Shown: positions 18,166-27,658, counted from the stretch's first letter. The stretch: DNA of 64,000 bases from Chloroflexota bacterium (GCA_023473795.1 JAMCYS010000090.1:1-64000), one strand, 5' to 3'. Numbers and translations: made by a program. Notes: generated from the letters alone by a model not told the origin.

Positions 18166-21100
18166 TCAGGCAGCTCCCCGCACGTGGTAAATCTTGACGC
18201 CCCGCGCATCGTAAACCAAGTCTAGCGTACTGCCTACCAGGGCGTCGAACTTCGCCAGCCCGGCCGCCGGATAGTAGGCCCGCTCCAGCTCGCCCACGTA
18301 GACGTAGCTGACGCCGTACTCGTGAATGACGGCCAGCGCTGTCGTGGGGTTTGTCGAACTGTAGGCATCGTTGACCTCGTTGACCCGGCGCTCGACTTCC
18401 TGCTGGTAGCCCCAACGTTGCTGGCGCTCGTGCCAATCCCAACCCAGCACCGCGGGCAGGCCGGTGTAAATGGCGACGCGCGCGCCCCAACGATAGTACG
18501 GAGCCCAGCCCTCCAGCACCACCGGCGAGCCACGTACGTTCTGCCACAGCCACTGGATCGCCGCGTAGTCATTGCCCAACACGAGGCGCCGGCCTTCGTC
18601 GTTGTATACTGCCGAGTTCAGGTAGGCCGCACCGTCCAGAGTGTGCGGGGCCGCCTGGGCGAAGCGATCGAGCAGCCGGGAACGGGTGGCGACAACTGGG
18701 TAGGCAAGTCCCGCCACGAGAACGAGCGCCAAACCCACCTGCCAGATCTGCGACCACCAGGCGCGCGATTTGGCTGCCAGGCTACAGAGAGCAACGAGCA
18801 CCACCGATCCGGCCACGCCCCAGACAATCCACATCTGCAGATAGAACTTGAAAACGGTGTTCATGCGGCCAACGTCGCCCTTGATGGCAAAGAGCTCGCA
18901 GAAGGCGCTCAGGCCGAAGCCCAACGCAATCATGCCCAGGAGAAACGTCTCCGCGGCCGAGCGGCGCGGCTGCAGCGCCAGCCAGGCGGAGACCGACAGC
19001 AGTACCAGAAGAACCCCCAGCGTCGTGTAGCCCAGGAGATGCAGCAGTAGCCCGCCGGCCACTACGCCGCCCAGTCCGTACAGGGCCAGCAACGCCGGCT
19101 CGTCGTCACGACGCACTAGCGCCCCATAGTGGCGACGGAACGCGTCCGCGCGCGGCCAGTGGCGCGCGCTCGCCGCCGCGCCTCGCCACCAACCGGCCCG
19201 CGAGTGGCGAGCCCACAGTTCGTAGGCAAGGAAGCTGACCAGACCGAAAATGAAGAGCCCGTTGATCACCAGGTACAAGTGCAGGGGCGAGCGCTCTGGC
19301 GCCGGGTCGACGCCGTTGTAGAACGACTGGAAGTTGGCGTGGAAGGGCAGGTAGAGCGCCCAGGCAGTGAGCGATAGCATGACGAGGTCGACAAGCAGGC
19401 GCAGCAGTCGGGCCAGGCTGCGCGCGCCTCTAAACCAGACCACGAAGAGCGCGAAGCCTGCCAGCGCCAGATAGGTGGGGAAATCCCAGGAGTTCGTCGG
19501 CCACAGCGCCCCCAGCACCAGGGCGAGAACAAACCAGCGCAGCAGCGCCTGCAGCCAAACGCGAGCCCGCACCCCCTCGACCGGCAGTAGCCCCTCGCCG
19601 CTCAGAGCCAGGCTCAGGCAGGCCGCCAGGCTGAGGAGCGTGTAGGGCATGGCAATCATGTGGGCGTGCAAATCGGCGAAGAGGAAGGTGAAGAAGGGGA
19701 ACTCGTTCACTGAGGCACCCGGATAGACTCGCGTCGTGGCCCAATACCAATCGGTCGACGAAGCCAGTGGCTGGCCCCGCAGCCAGGATGAGGCCAGTCC
19801 CGTCAGGGCGGCAAGCAGACCGTCGACGCCGGGTATGGCGCTGTGCAGGCCGTGGTAGCCATTGGCACCCAGGGCATCGAGTAGCTGGCCGGCTCCCCCG
19901 AGATTGCCCGCGAAGCAGACGATACCGACCGCGAGCAGCCCCGAGGCGAGGCGGCGTCGTTCCCGGCCGGGCAGCAGCTGGACCGCGAGGCTGTACGAGA
20001 CCGAGAAGACACCCGCCGCGGTGGCCGCGGCGAGAAACGGCACGGCCAAGTTGTAGGCGATTGTCGGCTCAATGGCCGTGAGCTTGATTAGCGTGGCGAC
20101 CAGCAGCTGGCCGAAGTAATAGTAGTTGAGGAAACCGCCGGCAAACCAGGGGTCATAGGGCGGGTAGGCCTCGCTCTTCAGCACGGCCATCAAGTAGGCA
20201 AAGTCCATCGGCTTTTCGCCCCCTCGGGCAGGATGCCAGAGGTCGGGGTTCAGCCAGCGCAGCGCCAGGAAGATCAGAAACACCCCCCAGAACACGGCCT
20301 CCCCCGTCAAGAGAGCCGCCCGGCGCTCGCGCCAAAGCGAGCGCAAAGCGGCACGCTGCCACCAGGCGACGCCCGCGGCAGCTGCCGTGAGAGCCGCGAG
20401 CAGCAGACGCAGCACGCCTGGCGTGGCCGGCAGCAGGCCCGCGCTCGTCACCTGCCACTGCAACCAGGTAAGCAACAGTAGAGCCAGCGGGCGGGCGAAA
20501 TGATAGCCCCGATCCGGCAACCATCCCAGAGCGGCAACGGCGAAGGGCAAGCCGACCAGCCCGAGCCCGAGAAGTGCCAGCACCCAGGCCACGAGCGGCA
20601 GGCGGTTCTGCCAGCCGTCGGCAGGGAAGAGCTCGGCGTAGGTACCCCCCAGCGCCTCCACCGCCGCCTGCACCGGGTCCATCAGCCGAACCGACGTGCT
20701 GGTGGGAGCAACGCCGCTCACGGGTCCCAGTAAGGAGCGCAGCTGGCTCTCGGAAAGCTGAGCCTCTTTGCGAAAGACCAGCACCTTGGGGTGGTCGTAG
20801 ACCGTGAAGCTCTCGTCGGCAGCGTCGTCCACTATCTGCCAACCATCCAGAGCCGGATAGTTGCTGAAGACCTTGTCCAACGCGAAACCCAGCTGGCCGC
20901 CGAACAGTAGCTGGTAGTAACGGGTGGTCACCGGGTAGCGGGCGGGGAGGCGCGGGATCGAAGCATAGAGTCGATTGCTGGAGAGGATCACGAAGTCGGC
21001 CCGCCGCAGGTCCGCGATCAGCTCCGCCACCTTGCTCTCGGTGTCGTCGTCGTAAAGGGGCATCTCGACGAGGGTGTACTCATCGAGGCTGCGCTGCCGG

Positions 21101-22515
21101 CCGTCGATTTGCATCGGCAAGGGCAGGGGGTCGTCCCAGTGCTCGGAAGTAATGACCGAGCCGGCGGTCACGTTCTCGTACAACCACTGCGAGGCGGCAA
21201 GGCGGGGGTGTTCCCCTGAGTAGACATTTATGAACGCCGCGCCGTAGAGCACGGCCCCCAAAAGAGCGGCTCCCCCAAGACCAACCGCCCCATACGGCGA
21301 AAGGAGGCGGGCACGCCATAGGTTAGTGCCGTCCGCCTGCCGCGCCGCCAGCCAGCGGTAGAGGTCGACCACGAGCACGGCCCCGGCCAACGAGAGGGCC
21401 GGCATAATCGGCAGCAGATAGCGCATGAACTTGGCGTAGAACGAGCCGGTGACCAGGAAGTACGGCACCACCCAGGCCAGAAGAAGCAGGTCGGTGGCTC
21501 GGGGTCGAACGAACTGGCGTACGGCTAGGTAGGTGATGCCAGCCAACGCCGTTAGGCCGAGCGCGGGCCCGTAGCCCCAGAGAACCAAGTTGCGGAGGAA
21601 GTAGAGGTAAGGCGTCGTGCCCGCGTATTGGCGCGTATATGGCAAGTCGGCCAGGCCCCGCACCATGGCGTTCTGTTCGCTGATGCTGCGGACGTAGGTG
21701 GCGAAGTCCAGGACAGCGTAGGGCTGGAGCACGACGCCCACGACCACGGCCGCGAGGCAGCAGAGGGCAACCAAGCCGATGGAGCGATTGACCTGCCGGC
21801 TCGCTGGCCGGCGCCAGCCCTGTTCGCCGGGGCGAGGCCAGTAGATGTACAGGCCGGCGGCGACGACCGGCAGCAGGAGCGCCGGCAGGGCGCTAAACTT
21901 GAACGCGAAAGCCAAGCCGATGGCGGCGCCGAGGCCCACCGCATCCCGGAGACGACCGCGGCGGCGCAGCTGTTCCGCGAACACTAGAGCCAAGACGAGC
22001 GCAAACGTCAGAAGGGTGTCGGCGGCGTAGAAGTGCGAGAGCTGGATATGGAAGGCGGTGAAAGTGACGAAGGCAGCCGCCAGCAAGCCGGCCGCGCGCC
22101 CGTACAAGCGAGAGCCCAGCAAGTACAGCAAACCGATGGTGCCCAAATCAAAGAGCGCCGAGATAACTCGCCCAATCGGGCTGAGGTATTCGTAGCTGCC
22201 CAGCCGAGGGTCGAAGAGAGCGGCAACCCAACTGGCGAGGCGCAGCAGGTAGATGGTGAACGAGCCGTAGGCAAAAAAATGCGGGTTGAGCGTGCTCGTC
22301 TTAGCATCCAGCAGGTTGGCCCAGTTCGGTGGGAGAGGTAGACTGAGCGGGGCAGCGAACATAGCGATTGCCCGCTCGTCCGGATGTAGTTGCCGGAAGA
22401 GGTCCCAGTTTATGTTGTAGAGGCGCAGCGCCGCTCCGCCGAGCAGCAAGCCCACCAGTAGCGCCGCCGCGCCCCAGGAGCTGTTCTGCCTGCCCCGGCG
22501 GTCGGCCGAGATCAT
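18166..22515 (-). CDS. GT39/PMT and YYY (DUF2298) fusion protein
   Basis: A giant 1449-residue membrane protein. Residues about 15-480 form a GT39/PMT module with the acidic pair in LFRQLHPDERAIAMF. Residues about 640-1449 form a complete YYY module: GGEKPMDFAYLMAVLKSE, PYDPWFAGGFLNYYYFGQL, NEFPFFTFLFADLHAH and GRMNTVFKFYLQMW. It is thus a paralogue of the next gene with an enzyme module attached. About 25 or more transmembrane helices are likely. First gene of the four-gene unit, six bases ahead of the next one, and transcribed from a promoter at 22554-22583. The fusion itself argues that GT39 and YYY proteins work together. Confidence 0.88.
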   Translation of the reverse strand: MISADRRGRQNSSWGAAALLVGLLLGGAALRLYNINWDLFRQLHPDERAIAMFAAPLSLPLPPNWANLLDAKTSTLNPHFFAYGSFTIYLLRLASWVAALFDPRLGSYEYLSPIGRVISALFDLGTIGLLYLLGSRLYGRAAGLLAAAFVTFTAFHIQLSHFYAADTLLTFALVLALVFAEQLRRRGRLRDAVGLGAAIGLAFAFKFSALPALLLPVVAAGLYIYWPRPGEQGWRRPASRQVNRSIGLVALCCLAAVVVGVVLQPYAVLDFATYVRSISEQNAMVRGLADLPYTRQYAGTTPYLYFLRNLVLWGYGPALGLTALAGITYLAVRQFVRPRATDLLLLAWVVPYFLVTGSFYAKFMRYLLPIMPALSLAGAVLVVDLYRWLAARQADGTNLWRARLLSPYGAVGLGGAALLGAVLYGAAFINVYSGEHPRLAASQWLYENVTAGSVITSEHWDDPLPLPMQIDGRQRSLDEYTLVEMPLYDDDTESKVAELIADLRRADFVILSSNRLYASIPRLPARYPVTTRYYQLLFGGQLGFALDKVFSNYPALDGWQIVDDAADESFTVYDHPKVLVFRKEAQLSESQLRSLLGPVSGVAPTSTSVRLMDPVQAAVEALGGTYAELFPADGWQNRLPLVAWVLALLGLGLVGLPFAVAALGWLPDRGYHFARPLALLLLTWLQWQVTSAGLLPATPGVLRLLLAALTAAAAGVAWWQRAALRSLWRERRAALLTGEAVFWGVFLIFLALRWLNPDLWHPARGGEKPMDFAYLMAVLKSEAYPPYDPWFAGGFLNYYYFGQLLVATLIKLTAIEPTIAYNLAVPFLAAATAAGVFSVSYSLAVQLLPGRERRRLASGLLAVGIVCFAGNLGGAGQLLDALGANGYHGLHSAIPGVDGLLAALTGLASSWLRGQPLASSTDWYWATTRVYPGASVNEFPFFTFLFADLHAHMIAMPYTLLSLAACLSLALSGEGLLPVEGVRARVWLQALLRWFVLALVLGALWPTNSWDFPTYLALAGFALFVVWFRGARSLARLLRLLVDLVMLSLTAWALYLPFHANFQSFYNGVDPAPERSPLHLYLVINGLFIFGLVSFLAYELWARHSRAGWWRGAAASARHWPRADAFRRHYGALVRRDDEPALLALYGLGGVVAGGLLLHLLGYTTLGVLLVLLSVSAWLALQPRRSAAETFLLGMIALGFGLSAFCELFAIKGDVGRMNTVFKFYLQMWIVWGVAGSVVLVALCSLAAKSRAWWSQIWQVGLALVLVAGLAYPVVATRSRLLDRFAQAAPHTLDGAAYLNSAVYNDEGRRLVLGNDYAAIQWLWQNVRGSPVVLEGWAPYYRWGARVAIYTGLPAVLGWDWHERQQRWGYQQEVERRVNEVNDAYSSTNPTTALAVIHEYGVSYVYVGELERAYYPAAGLAKFDALVGSTLDLVYDARGVKIYHVRGAA

Positions 22516-22553
22516 CGCGCCTGGTCACCCTCGCATACAGAGGTTTGCGCGCC

Positions 22554-22583
22554 ATTCTAGCACGCCGTCGTACGCCCGGGCAA
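22554..22583 (-). promoter_or_regulatory. Promoter of the YYY/Agl23 operon
   Basis: Minus-strand TTGCCC (22578-22583) and TAGAAT (22554-22559) with an 18-base spacer, about 40 bases before the fusion gene's start. Confidence 0.6.
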
Positions 22584-22641
22584 CAAAGCCTCGCAGGGCC
22601 AGAATGAGTTCGGGAGCCCGCGGGACGGACGTAGCGCTTGC

Positions 22642-22671
22642 TTGACACACGTTTTGGCGGGCGTTTACAAT
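22642..22671 (+). promoter_or_regulatory. Promoter for the small acidic-tail gene
   Basis: TTGACA (22642-22647) and TACAAT (22666-22671) with an 18-base spacer. The -35 hexamer is a perfect consensus. Confidence 0.65.
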
Positions 22672-22916
22672 CTGCCTAGAGACGTCGTTGGGAGACTGCC
22701 AAGGAAGGCGCCCGCGGATAGGGCGAGCGAAGGTGTTCGTCTTCCGCTCAATCCGCTGCCGTCAACCCAGATATGCCCAAGCGGTAGGGATAGAGGCGAC
22801 CAACCTGGAGTCAGCGACTGCGGTATACTTAGAGGCGAAGGCCGCGTGCCCGCGGCCGCCCCTCACGCCCAAGATGGCGCCGTGGGGCAGCCGCCAGTTT
22901 GGTAAGGAGTGAGGCG

Positions 22917-23261
22917 ATGCCTGAGGTCACTTTCGAGCGTCAGTACCGTACACCCTACTCGGAAGGTTTCCTGCTACTGGAGGGCGAGGACCGGGTCGGG
23001 CGGGCCGAGCTGCACTACACGCCGAGTGTCGTTTACTGCACGCTCGTCGTCGAACGCGAGATGGAGGAAGAGGACCTGCTCGACCTCATTCAGCAGATCG
23101 ACGACGACATCGTCGTCTCGGCCAGCGTGCCACGCGAGGACTTCGTCGTTACTGCCTACCACGGCCGAGATCTGGGCGTGTATGAGGACGAGTTCCTGGA
23201 CGAAGAGGATCTGGAAGAGGACGAGGACGAAGACGACGAGGACGAAGACCTCAAGCACTAG
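22917..23261 (+). CDS. Small protein with a highly acidic C-terminal tail
   Basis: A 114-residue soluble protein that I do not recognise. The N-terminal 85 or so residues look folded (mixed beta and alpha, with a charged LLDLIQQIDDD helix). The last 30 residues are almost entirely Asp and Glu ending in LKH. ATG 22917 is set by AAGGAG eight bases upstream. It has its own strong promoter and a long leader, and no co-transcribed partner is obvious; the VTT gene follows after 139 bases. Acidic tails of this kind occur on nucleic-acid mimics and on ribosome or RNA polymerase partners, but nothing here shows which, if either, applies. Confidence 0.7.
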   Translation: MPEVTFERQYRTPYSEGFLLLEGEDRVGRAELHYTPSVVYCTLVVEREMEEEDLLDLIQQIDDDIVVSASVPREDFVVTAYHGRDLGVYEDEFLDEEDLEEDEDEDDEDEDLKH

Positions 23262-23400
23262 CGCGCCCTAAGTTGGATCCCTGGCGCTCTTTACAGGCCG
23301 CACTTGTCCGGTGATTGCTGCGTCGCGTTCTATGGGCACGCCCTCCGGCCGTGCCCGTCGGCATTTCCCCACTCTTTGCCGTCCGGCCATGCTATAATCG

Positions 23401-24000
23401 TTGGCGCAGTTCACCTTGGAGGCCCAGGAGATCGAGAAGTCGGACGCTAGCACGCCTCCCGTCTCGAGCCGCTGGCTGCAGTTCTTGCTGGCGGCGCTGC
23501 CTCTAGTGTTGGTCACTGCCGTGGTGGCCATATTGCGCCCGGACCTACGCGCACTCGCCGCCTATGGCTATGCTGGCGTGTTCGGCATAATGCTGGTTGG
23601 CAACGCCACCGTGCTCCTGCCGTTGCCGGGGCTGGCCACTGTTGCCGCCGCCGGCGCTCTCTGGAACCCACTGCTGGTTGGCTTGGCGGGCGGTCTGGGC
23701 GGAGCAGCGGGCGAGGTCACGGGCTACTTGGCCGGCCGGGGTGCACACCAGTTAGTGGATGTCAGCCGGGCGCAGTGGCTGAGTCGCTTTGAGGGGTGGG
23801 TACGCCGGTACGGCTTCTGGGCCATCCTGGTGTTCGCCACCGTACCTAATCCGTTCTTCGACGTGGTCGGCATCGCCGCCGGCTCGTTTGCCTACCCCCC
23901 CTGGCGCTTCTTCGCCGCCGTCTGGCTGGGCAATACGATCAAGTGCACTGCCGTAGCCCTGGCCGCTGGCACCGTCACCGGTTTCTTCTTCGGTGGCTGA
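23401..24000 (+). CDS. VTT-domain (DedA/TVP38-like) membrane protein
   Basis: A 199-residue membrane protein with the VTT (formerly SNARE-associated) fold. The family segments are visible: an acidic residue and glycine run in GAAGEVTGYLAGRGAHQL and the re-entrant loop VPNPFFDVVGIAAGSF. DedA-superfamily proteins act in phospholipid and undecaprenyl-phosphate handling, so a lipid-carrier role fits the neighbourhood but is inference. The start is unclear: TTG 23401 directly follows a TATAAT box at 23393-23398, and TTG 23416 is an alternative; neither has a good ribosome site. Confidence 0.8.
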   Translation: MAQFTLEAQEIEKSDASTPPVSSRWLQFLLAALPLVLVTAVVAILRPDLRALAAYGYAGVFGIMLVGNATVLLPLPGLATVAAAGALWNPLLVGLAGGLGGAAGEVTGYLAGRGAHQLVDVSRAQWLSRFEGWVRRYGFWAILVFATVPNPFFDVVGIAAGSFAYPPWRFFAAVWLGNTIKCTAVALAAGTVTGFFFGG

Positions 24001-24130
24001 GGAATCCCACCCTCGGGATTGGCCCATCGGCGCGCAACCAGGCGGCTGCCGCTACGTTATCTTGATGGCGGCGAGAGCGACTGCGCGGCCGGGCGAAAGC
24101 CGGTGCCCTCGCCTGAGCGGATGCTCCTGC

Positions 24131-24159
24131 TTGACAAGGCAGGGAGGCGCCGCTAACAT
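24131..24159 (+). promoter_or_regulatory. Promoter for dxs
   Basis: TTGACA (24131-24136) and TAACAT (24154-24159) with a 17-base spacer, about 40 bases ahead of the dxs start codon. Confidence 0.6.
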
Positions 24160-24197
24160 TGAGGTTACGCGCGCGAAGGAGACGCCAGCAGGCAAGC

Positions 24198-26087
24198 ATG
24201 TCTCGCTTCATCGATAGCATCAACCAGCCAGACGACCTGAAACGCCTCAACCCCCACGAACTCGAGCAACTAGCAGCGGAAATCCGCGCCGAGCTTCTCC
24301 ATACCGTCCTCCAAACCGGTGGCCACTTAGCCTCCAACCTGGGCGTAGTCGAGCTGACTTTGGCTCTGCACACTGTCTTCGCCAGCCCAGCCGACAAGAT
24401 AGTTTGGGATGTCGGCCACCAGTGCTACGTTCACAAACTACTTACCGGGCGCCGAGACCGTTTCGCCACTATTCGGCAATATGGTGGTCTCAGCGGCTTT
24501 CCCGCGCGCGAGGAGAGCGAGCACGATGCCTTCGGGGCCGGTCACGCCAGCACCTCGGTATCGGCCGCTCTAGGCATGGCCACGGCCCGCGACCTCGCGG
24601 GCGGCAAACATCACGTGGTCGCCGTGATCGGTGACGGGGCCATGTCGGGCGGTCTCGCCTTCGAAGGTGTGAACAACGCAGGCCATTTGGCCACTCGTTT
24701 CATCCTGGTACTCAACGACAACGGTATGTCGATCTCACGCAACGTCGGCGCCCTCGCCAAGCACCTGAGCCGACTGCGCACGGAGCCGCTGTACACCCAG
24801 GCCAAAGCCGGCGTAGAGTATCTTCTAGTCAAGCTGCCGTTAGGCCGGCGCGTGCTGCAGTTTCTCAAGCGTTTCAAACAGAGCTTCAAGGGTCTGGTAA
24901 TGCCCACGATGCTGTGGGAGGAGCTTGGCTTCACCTACCTGGGGCCGATTGACGGGCACGACATCTCGGCCCTCCGCGAAGCCTTCGAGCGCGCCAAACT
25001 AGTGCAGCGCCCGGTGCTGGTCCACGTCTACACCACCAAGGGCAAGGGCTACGATCCCGCCGAGGAAGACGCGGTTTCGTTCCACGGAGTGGCCCCTAAC
25101 GGCCACAAGAAGTCAACCGCGCCTAGCTACAGCACAGTCTTCGGTGACACGCTAGTAAAGGTCGCCGAGCGGGACCCGCGCCTCGTCGCTATATCCGCCG
25201 CGATGCCCGATGGCACGGGCCTCAACCGCTTCGCGCGGCAGTTTCCCCGTCGCTTCTTCGACGTGGGCATCGCCGAGGAACACGCCGTCACCTTCGCCGC
25301 TGGCCTGGCCACGCAGGGCTTCCGCCCCGTGGTGGCGCTTTACAGCACCTTCCTCCAACGGGCCTACGACCAAGTAGTGCACGACGTCTGTTTGCAGAAC
25401 CTGCCGGTCATTTTCGCCATTGACCGCGCGGGCTTGGTTGGCGACGACGGGCGCACCCATCACGGCGTCTTCGACATATCTTTCCTGCGTCACGTGCCGG
25501 GTCTGGTGCTGATGTCTCCCAAGGACGAAAACGAGCTCCAGCATATGCTCTGGACCGCGGTGCAGCTAGGTAGGCCGGTCGCGCTGCGCTACCCGCGGGG
25601 CAGTGGCGCCGGTGTGCCGCTGGACGATGAACTGATTGAACTGCCCTTGGGTCAGGCCGAGGTGCTGCGCCAGGGCGAGGACCTGGCTATTGTGGCCTAC
25701 GGCCCGCTCGTACAAACGGCGCTGGCGGCGGCGGCGACACTGGCGGAAGCCGGCGTGCAGGCGACGGTCGTCAACGCCCGCTTCGCCAAGCCCCTGGACG
25801 AACCGCTCATCGCCAGGTTGGCGCGGCGGTTGCCACTGCTGGTGACTTTGGAAGAGAACGCGCTACAGGGTGGCGTTGGCAGCGCCTTGCTCGAGGTGTT
25901 GGAGGAACACCGGCCGCTGGCAGCACGGGTGCGACGAATCGGCTTGCCCGACGTCTTCGTCGAGCACGGCAGCCCCGAAATCCTGCGCCGCAAGTGCGAC
26001 CTAGCGGTGCAGGGCGTGCTGGAGACGATCGCGCGCGAAATACCACGCCTGCAGAGAGTCCCCGCCGTGAGCGAGGTCCGGCGCTAG
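24198..26087 (+). CDS. dxs: 1-deoxy-D-xylulose-5-phosphate synthase
   Basis: Joins pyruvate and glyceraldehyde 3-phosphate with thiamine diphosphate, the first step of the MEP isoprenoid pathway. The 629-residue length is normal. Motifs include GGHLASNLGVVELTLALH near 40-57, the thiamine diphosphate site GDGAMSGG with GVNNAG, the IDGHD loop, and the transketolase-type FDVGIAEEHAVTFAAGLA. ATG 24198 matches the usual N-terminus. A polyprenyl synthase gene follows after one base, so the pair forms an isoprenoid operon feeding the lipid carriers that the many GT39 enzymes here need. Confidence 0.97.
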   Translation: MSRFIDSINQPDDLKRLNPHELEQLAAEIRAELLHTVLQTGGHLASNLGVVELTLALHTVFASPADKIVWDVGHQCYVHKLLTGRRDRFATIRQYGGLSGFPAREESEHDAFGAGHASTSVSAALGMATARDLAGGKHHVVAVIGDGAMSGGLAFEGVNNAGHLATRFILVLNDNGMSISRNVGALAKHLSRLRTEPLYTQAKAGVEYLLVKLPLGRRVLQFLKRFKQSFKGLVMPTMLWEELGFTYLGPIDGHDISALREAFERAKLVQRPVLVHVYTTKGKGYDPAEEDAVSFHGVAPNGHKKSTAPSYSTVFGDTLVKVAERDPRLVAISAAMPDGTGLNRFARQFPRRFFDVGIAEEHAVTFAAGLATQGFRPVVALYSTFLQRAYDQVVHDVCLQNLPVIFAIDRAGLVGDDGRTHHGVFDISFLRHVPGLVLMSPKDENELQHMLWTAVQLGRPVALRYPRGSGAGVPLDDELIELPLGQAEVLRQGEDLAIVAYGPLVQTALAAAATLAEAGVQATVVNARFAKPLDEPLIARLARRLPLLVTLEENALQGGVGSALLEVLEEHRPLAARVRRIGLPDVFVEHGSPEILRRKCDLAVQGVLETIAREIPRLQRVPAVSEVRR

Positions 26088-26088
26088 A

Positions 26089-27114
26089 GTGGCCGGACTC
26101 GGCGACCGCTTTCGCCCCGAGCTGGAAGCGGAAATGGCAGCCTGCTTTCCTTCGGCTGGCCCCGCGGCGGGCCTTTTCGCTGCCCTCCGGTATCATCTGG
26201 GCTGGGCCGAGGCAGACGGCAGCCCCGCGCGCGCCGGCGGCGGCAAGCGGCTGCGTCCAGTTCTCTGCCTCGTCACCTGCGAGGGCTATGGCGGCGATTA
26301 TCGCCAGGCGTTGCCCGCCGCCGCGGCGATCGAGTTGCTGCACAACTTCACCCTTATCCACGACGACATCGAAGACCGCAGCGACGAGCGCCACCACCGA
26401 CCGACCGTCTGGAAAGTGTGGGGAGAGGCGCAAGCCATCAACGCCGGCGACGCGCTGTTCACCATCAGCCAGCTGGCTGCCTTGAGGTTGGCGGGACGGG
26501 GCGTCCCGGCCGACAGGGTCTTGGCCGGGGTGCAGACGATCAATGCCGCCTGCCTGCGGGTCTGCGAGGGCCAATTCCTCGACATCGACTTTGAGCAGCA
26601 GGCGCTGGTCGACGAGACGTCGTACCTGGCGATGATCAGGGGCAAGACGGCCGCGTTGCTGGGCTGCGCGCTGGAAATGGGGGCACTAGTTGCCGGCGCC
26701 GCGCCGGCCGAGCTAGCCGCGTTGCGCGAAGCGGGGGAGTCGCTGGGGCTAGCTTACCAGGTTCAGGACGACATCCTGGGCATTTGGGGCGACCCGGCGG
26801 TAACGGGCAAGCCCACCGCCGACGACATTCGCAGCCGTAAGAAGACGCTGCCAATCGTCCACGCGCAGTCGGCTGCCCGCCTGGGGCACGCTGGTCGCCT
26901 GAGCCAATTGCTCGCCAAACCGCGGCTGACGGAGCCAGATGTCGTCGAGGTAGTGGGCATACTGGAGACAGCCGGGTCCTTGCGCTATGCGGAAGGTCTG
27001 GCGCAGGGCTTCTACAACCAGTGCCTGGCAGCGCTGGAGAGGACCAGTCTCAGCGAGGCGAGCCGGGCCGAACTCAATTCTCTTGTGCGGTCTCTTCTGG
27101 GACGGCCGGTCTAG
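26089..27114 (+). CDS. Polyprenyl diphosphate synthase (trans-type)
   Basis: Condenses isopentenyl diphosphate onto an allylic diphosphate to make a C15-C45 chain. The 341-residue product has the first Asp-rich motif HDDIEDRS and a second motif QVQDDILGIWGD, plus KTAALLGCA and GGGKRLRP. The second motif ends in Gly rather than Asp, as in several geranylgeranyl-type enzymes; chain length cannot be predicted by eye. GTG 26089 lies one base after the dxs stop, which fits translational coupling. The 3' end overlaps the convergent SprT-like gene by about 40 bases. Confidence 0.9.
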   Translation: MAGLGDRFRPELEAEMAACFPSAGPAAGLFAALRYHLGWAEADGSPARAGGGKRLRPVLCLVTCEGYGGDYRQALPAAAAIELLHNFTLIHDDIEDRSDERHHRPTVWKVWGEAQAINAGDALFTISQLAALRLAGRGVPADRVLAGVQTINAACLRVCEGQFLDIDFEQQALVDETSYLAMIRGKTAALLGCALEMGALVAGAAPAELAALREAGESLGLAYQVQDDILGIWGDPAVTGKPTADDIRSRKKTLPIVHAQSAARLGHAGRLSQLLAKPRLTEPDVVEVVGILETAGSLRYAEGLAQGFYNQCLAALERTSLSEASRAELNSLVRSLLGRPV

Positions 27115-27658
27115 GCTGCCGCAGGGTAGCAGCCGCCTCCCGCCAATCGTCGGCCACACCGACGAATGTCGCGCCGCTCTGTCGGGGCAGCCAGAGCCGG
27201 CGCGGCGCCCGCGCGTTGGCCTGGTAGAAAGCGTCCCACTCACCATCAATCCAGTCCAAGTAGCGGTCATACTCCGTGCCCAGCCCCCGGGAGAGCAGCT
27301 CTTTCTCGATGATGTTGCCGTGGTGGGGATGCTTGTGGCGACACGGCAGAGGCGAGCCGAAGCCGCGAGCGTAGTGCACCATCTCGTGGGCTATTGTAAC
27401 GGTATTGATGCATTCCGGCACGACTGGAAGGCTCAGCAGGCCATTCAGGCGGATGATCGTCTTGTCGGCCGGCTCGCAGAGCGTGATCAGCCCCAGTCTG
27501 GCCTTCCAGCGTTTGGAAAAGCCGATATCTACGTGATTCGCGCGCGGCGTATCGGCGAAATAGCGATCCCAGACATAGTCTAGGTGCGCAGCCAGCCAGT
27601 CGTCGTCACGCATAAGTAGCGCGAATGGGGTCACCTTACCCCGCACTCCCTCCTCCAT
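27074..27658 (-). CDS. SprT-like zinc metalloprotease
   Basis: A 194-residue protein with a zinc site HEMVHYARGFG (HExxH) and a downstream HKHPHHGNIIEKEL segment that would supply a third ligand, as in SprT-domain proteases. Members act on DNA-protein crosslinks or are uncharacterised; the substrate here is unknown. ATG 27658 is chosen because GGGAGG lies seven bases upstream; the GTG at 27664 is too close to it. Its stop lies inside the convergent polyprenyl synthase gene. Confidence 0.7.
   Translation of the reverse strand: MEEGVRGKVTPFALLMRDDDWLAAHLDYVWDRYFADTPRANHVDIGFSKRWKARLGLITLCEPADKTIIRLNGLLSLPVVPECINTVTIAHEMVHYARGFGSPLPCRHKHPHHGNIIEKELLSRGLGTEYDRYLDWIDGEWDAFYQANARAPRRLWLPRQSGATFVGVADDWREAAATLRQPRPAVPEETAQEN

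Larger units (their letters stand above)
22516..22916. other. Divergent promoter region with a long leader
   Basis: This 400-base gap carries back-to-back promoters (22554-22583 minus, 22642-22671 plus). The plus-strand transcript would have a leader of about 240 bases before the start at 22917. A further TATACT box lies at 22824-22829 without a good -35 partner. I see no RNA family I can name in the leader and no credible coding frame. Confidence 0.5.
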
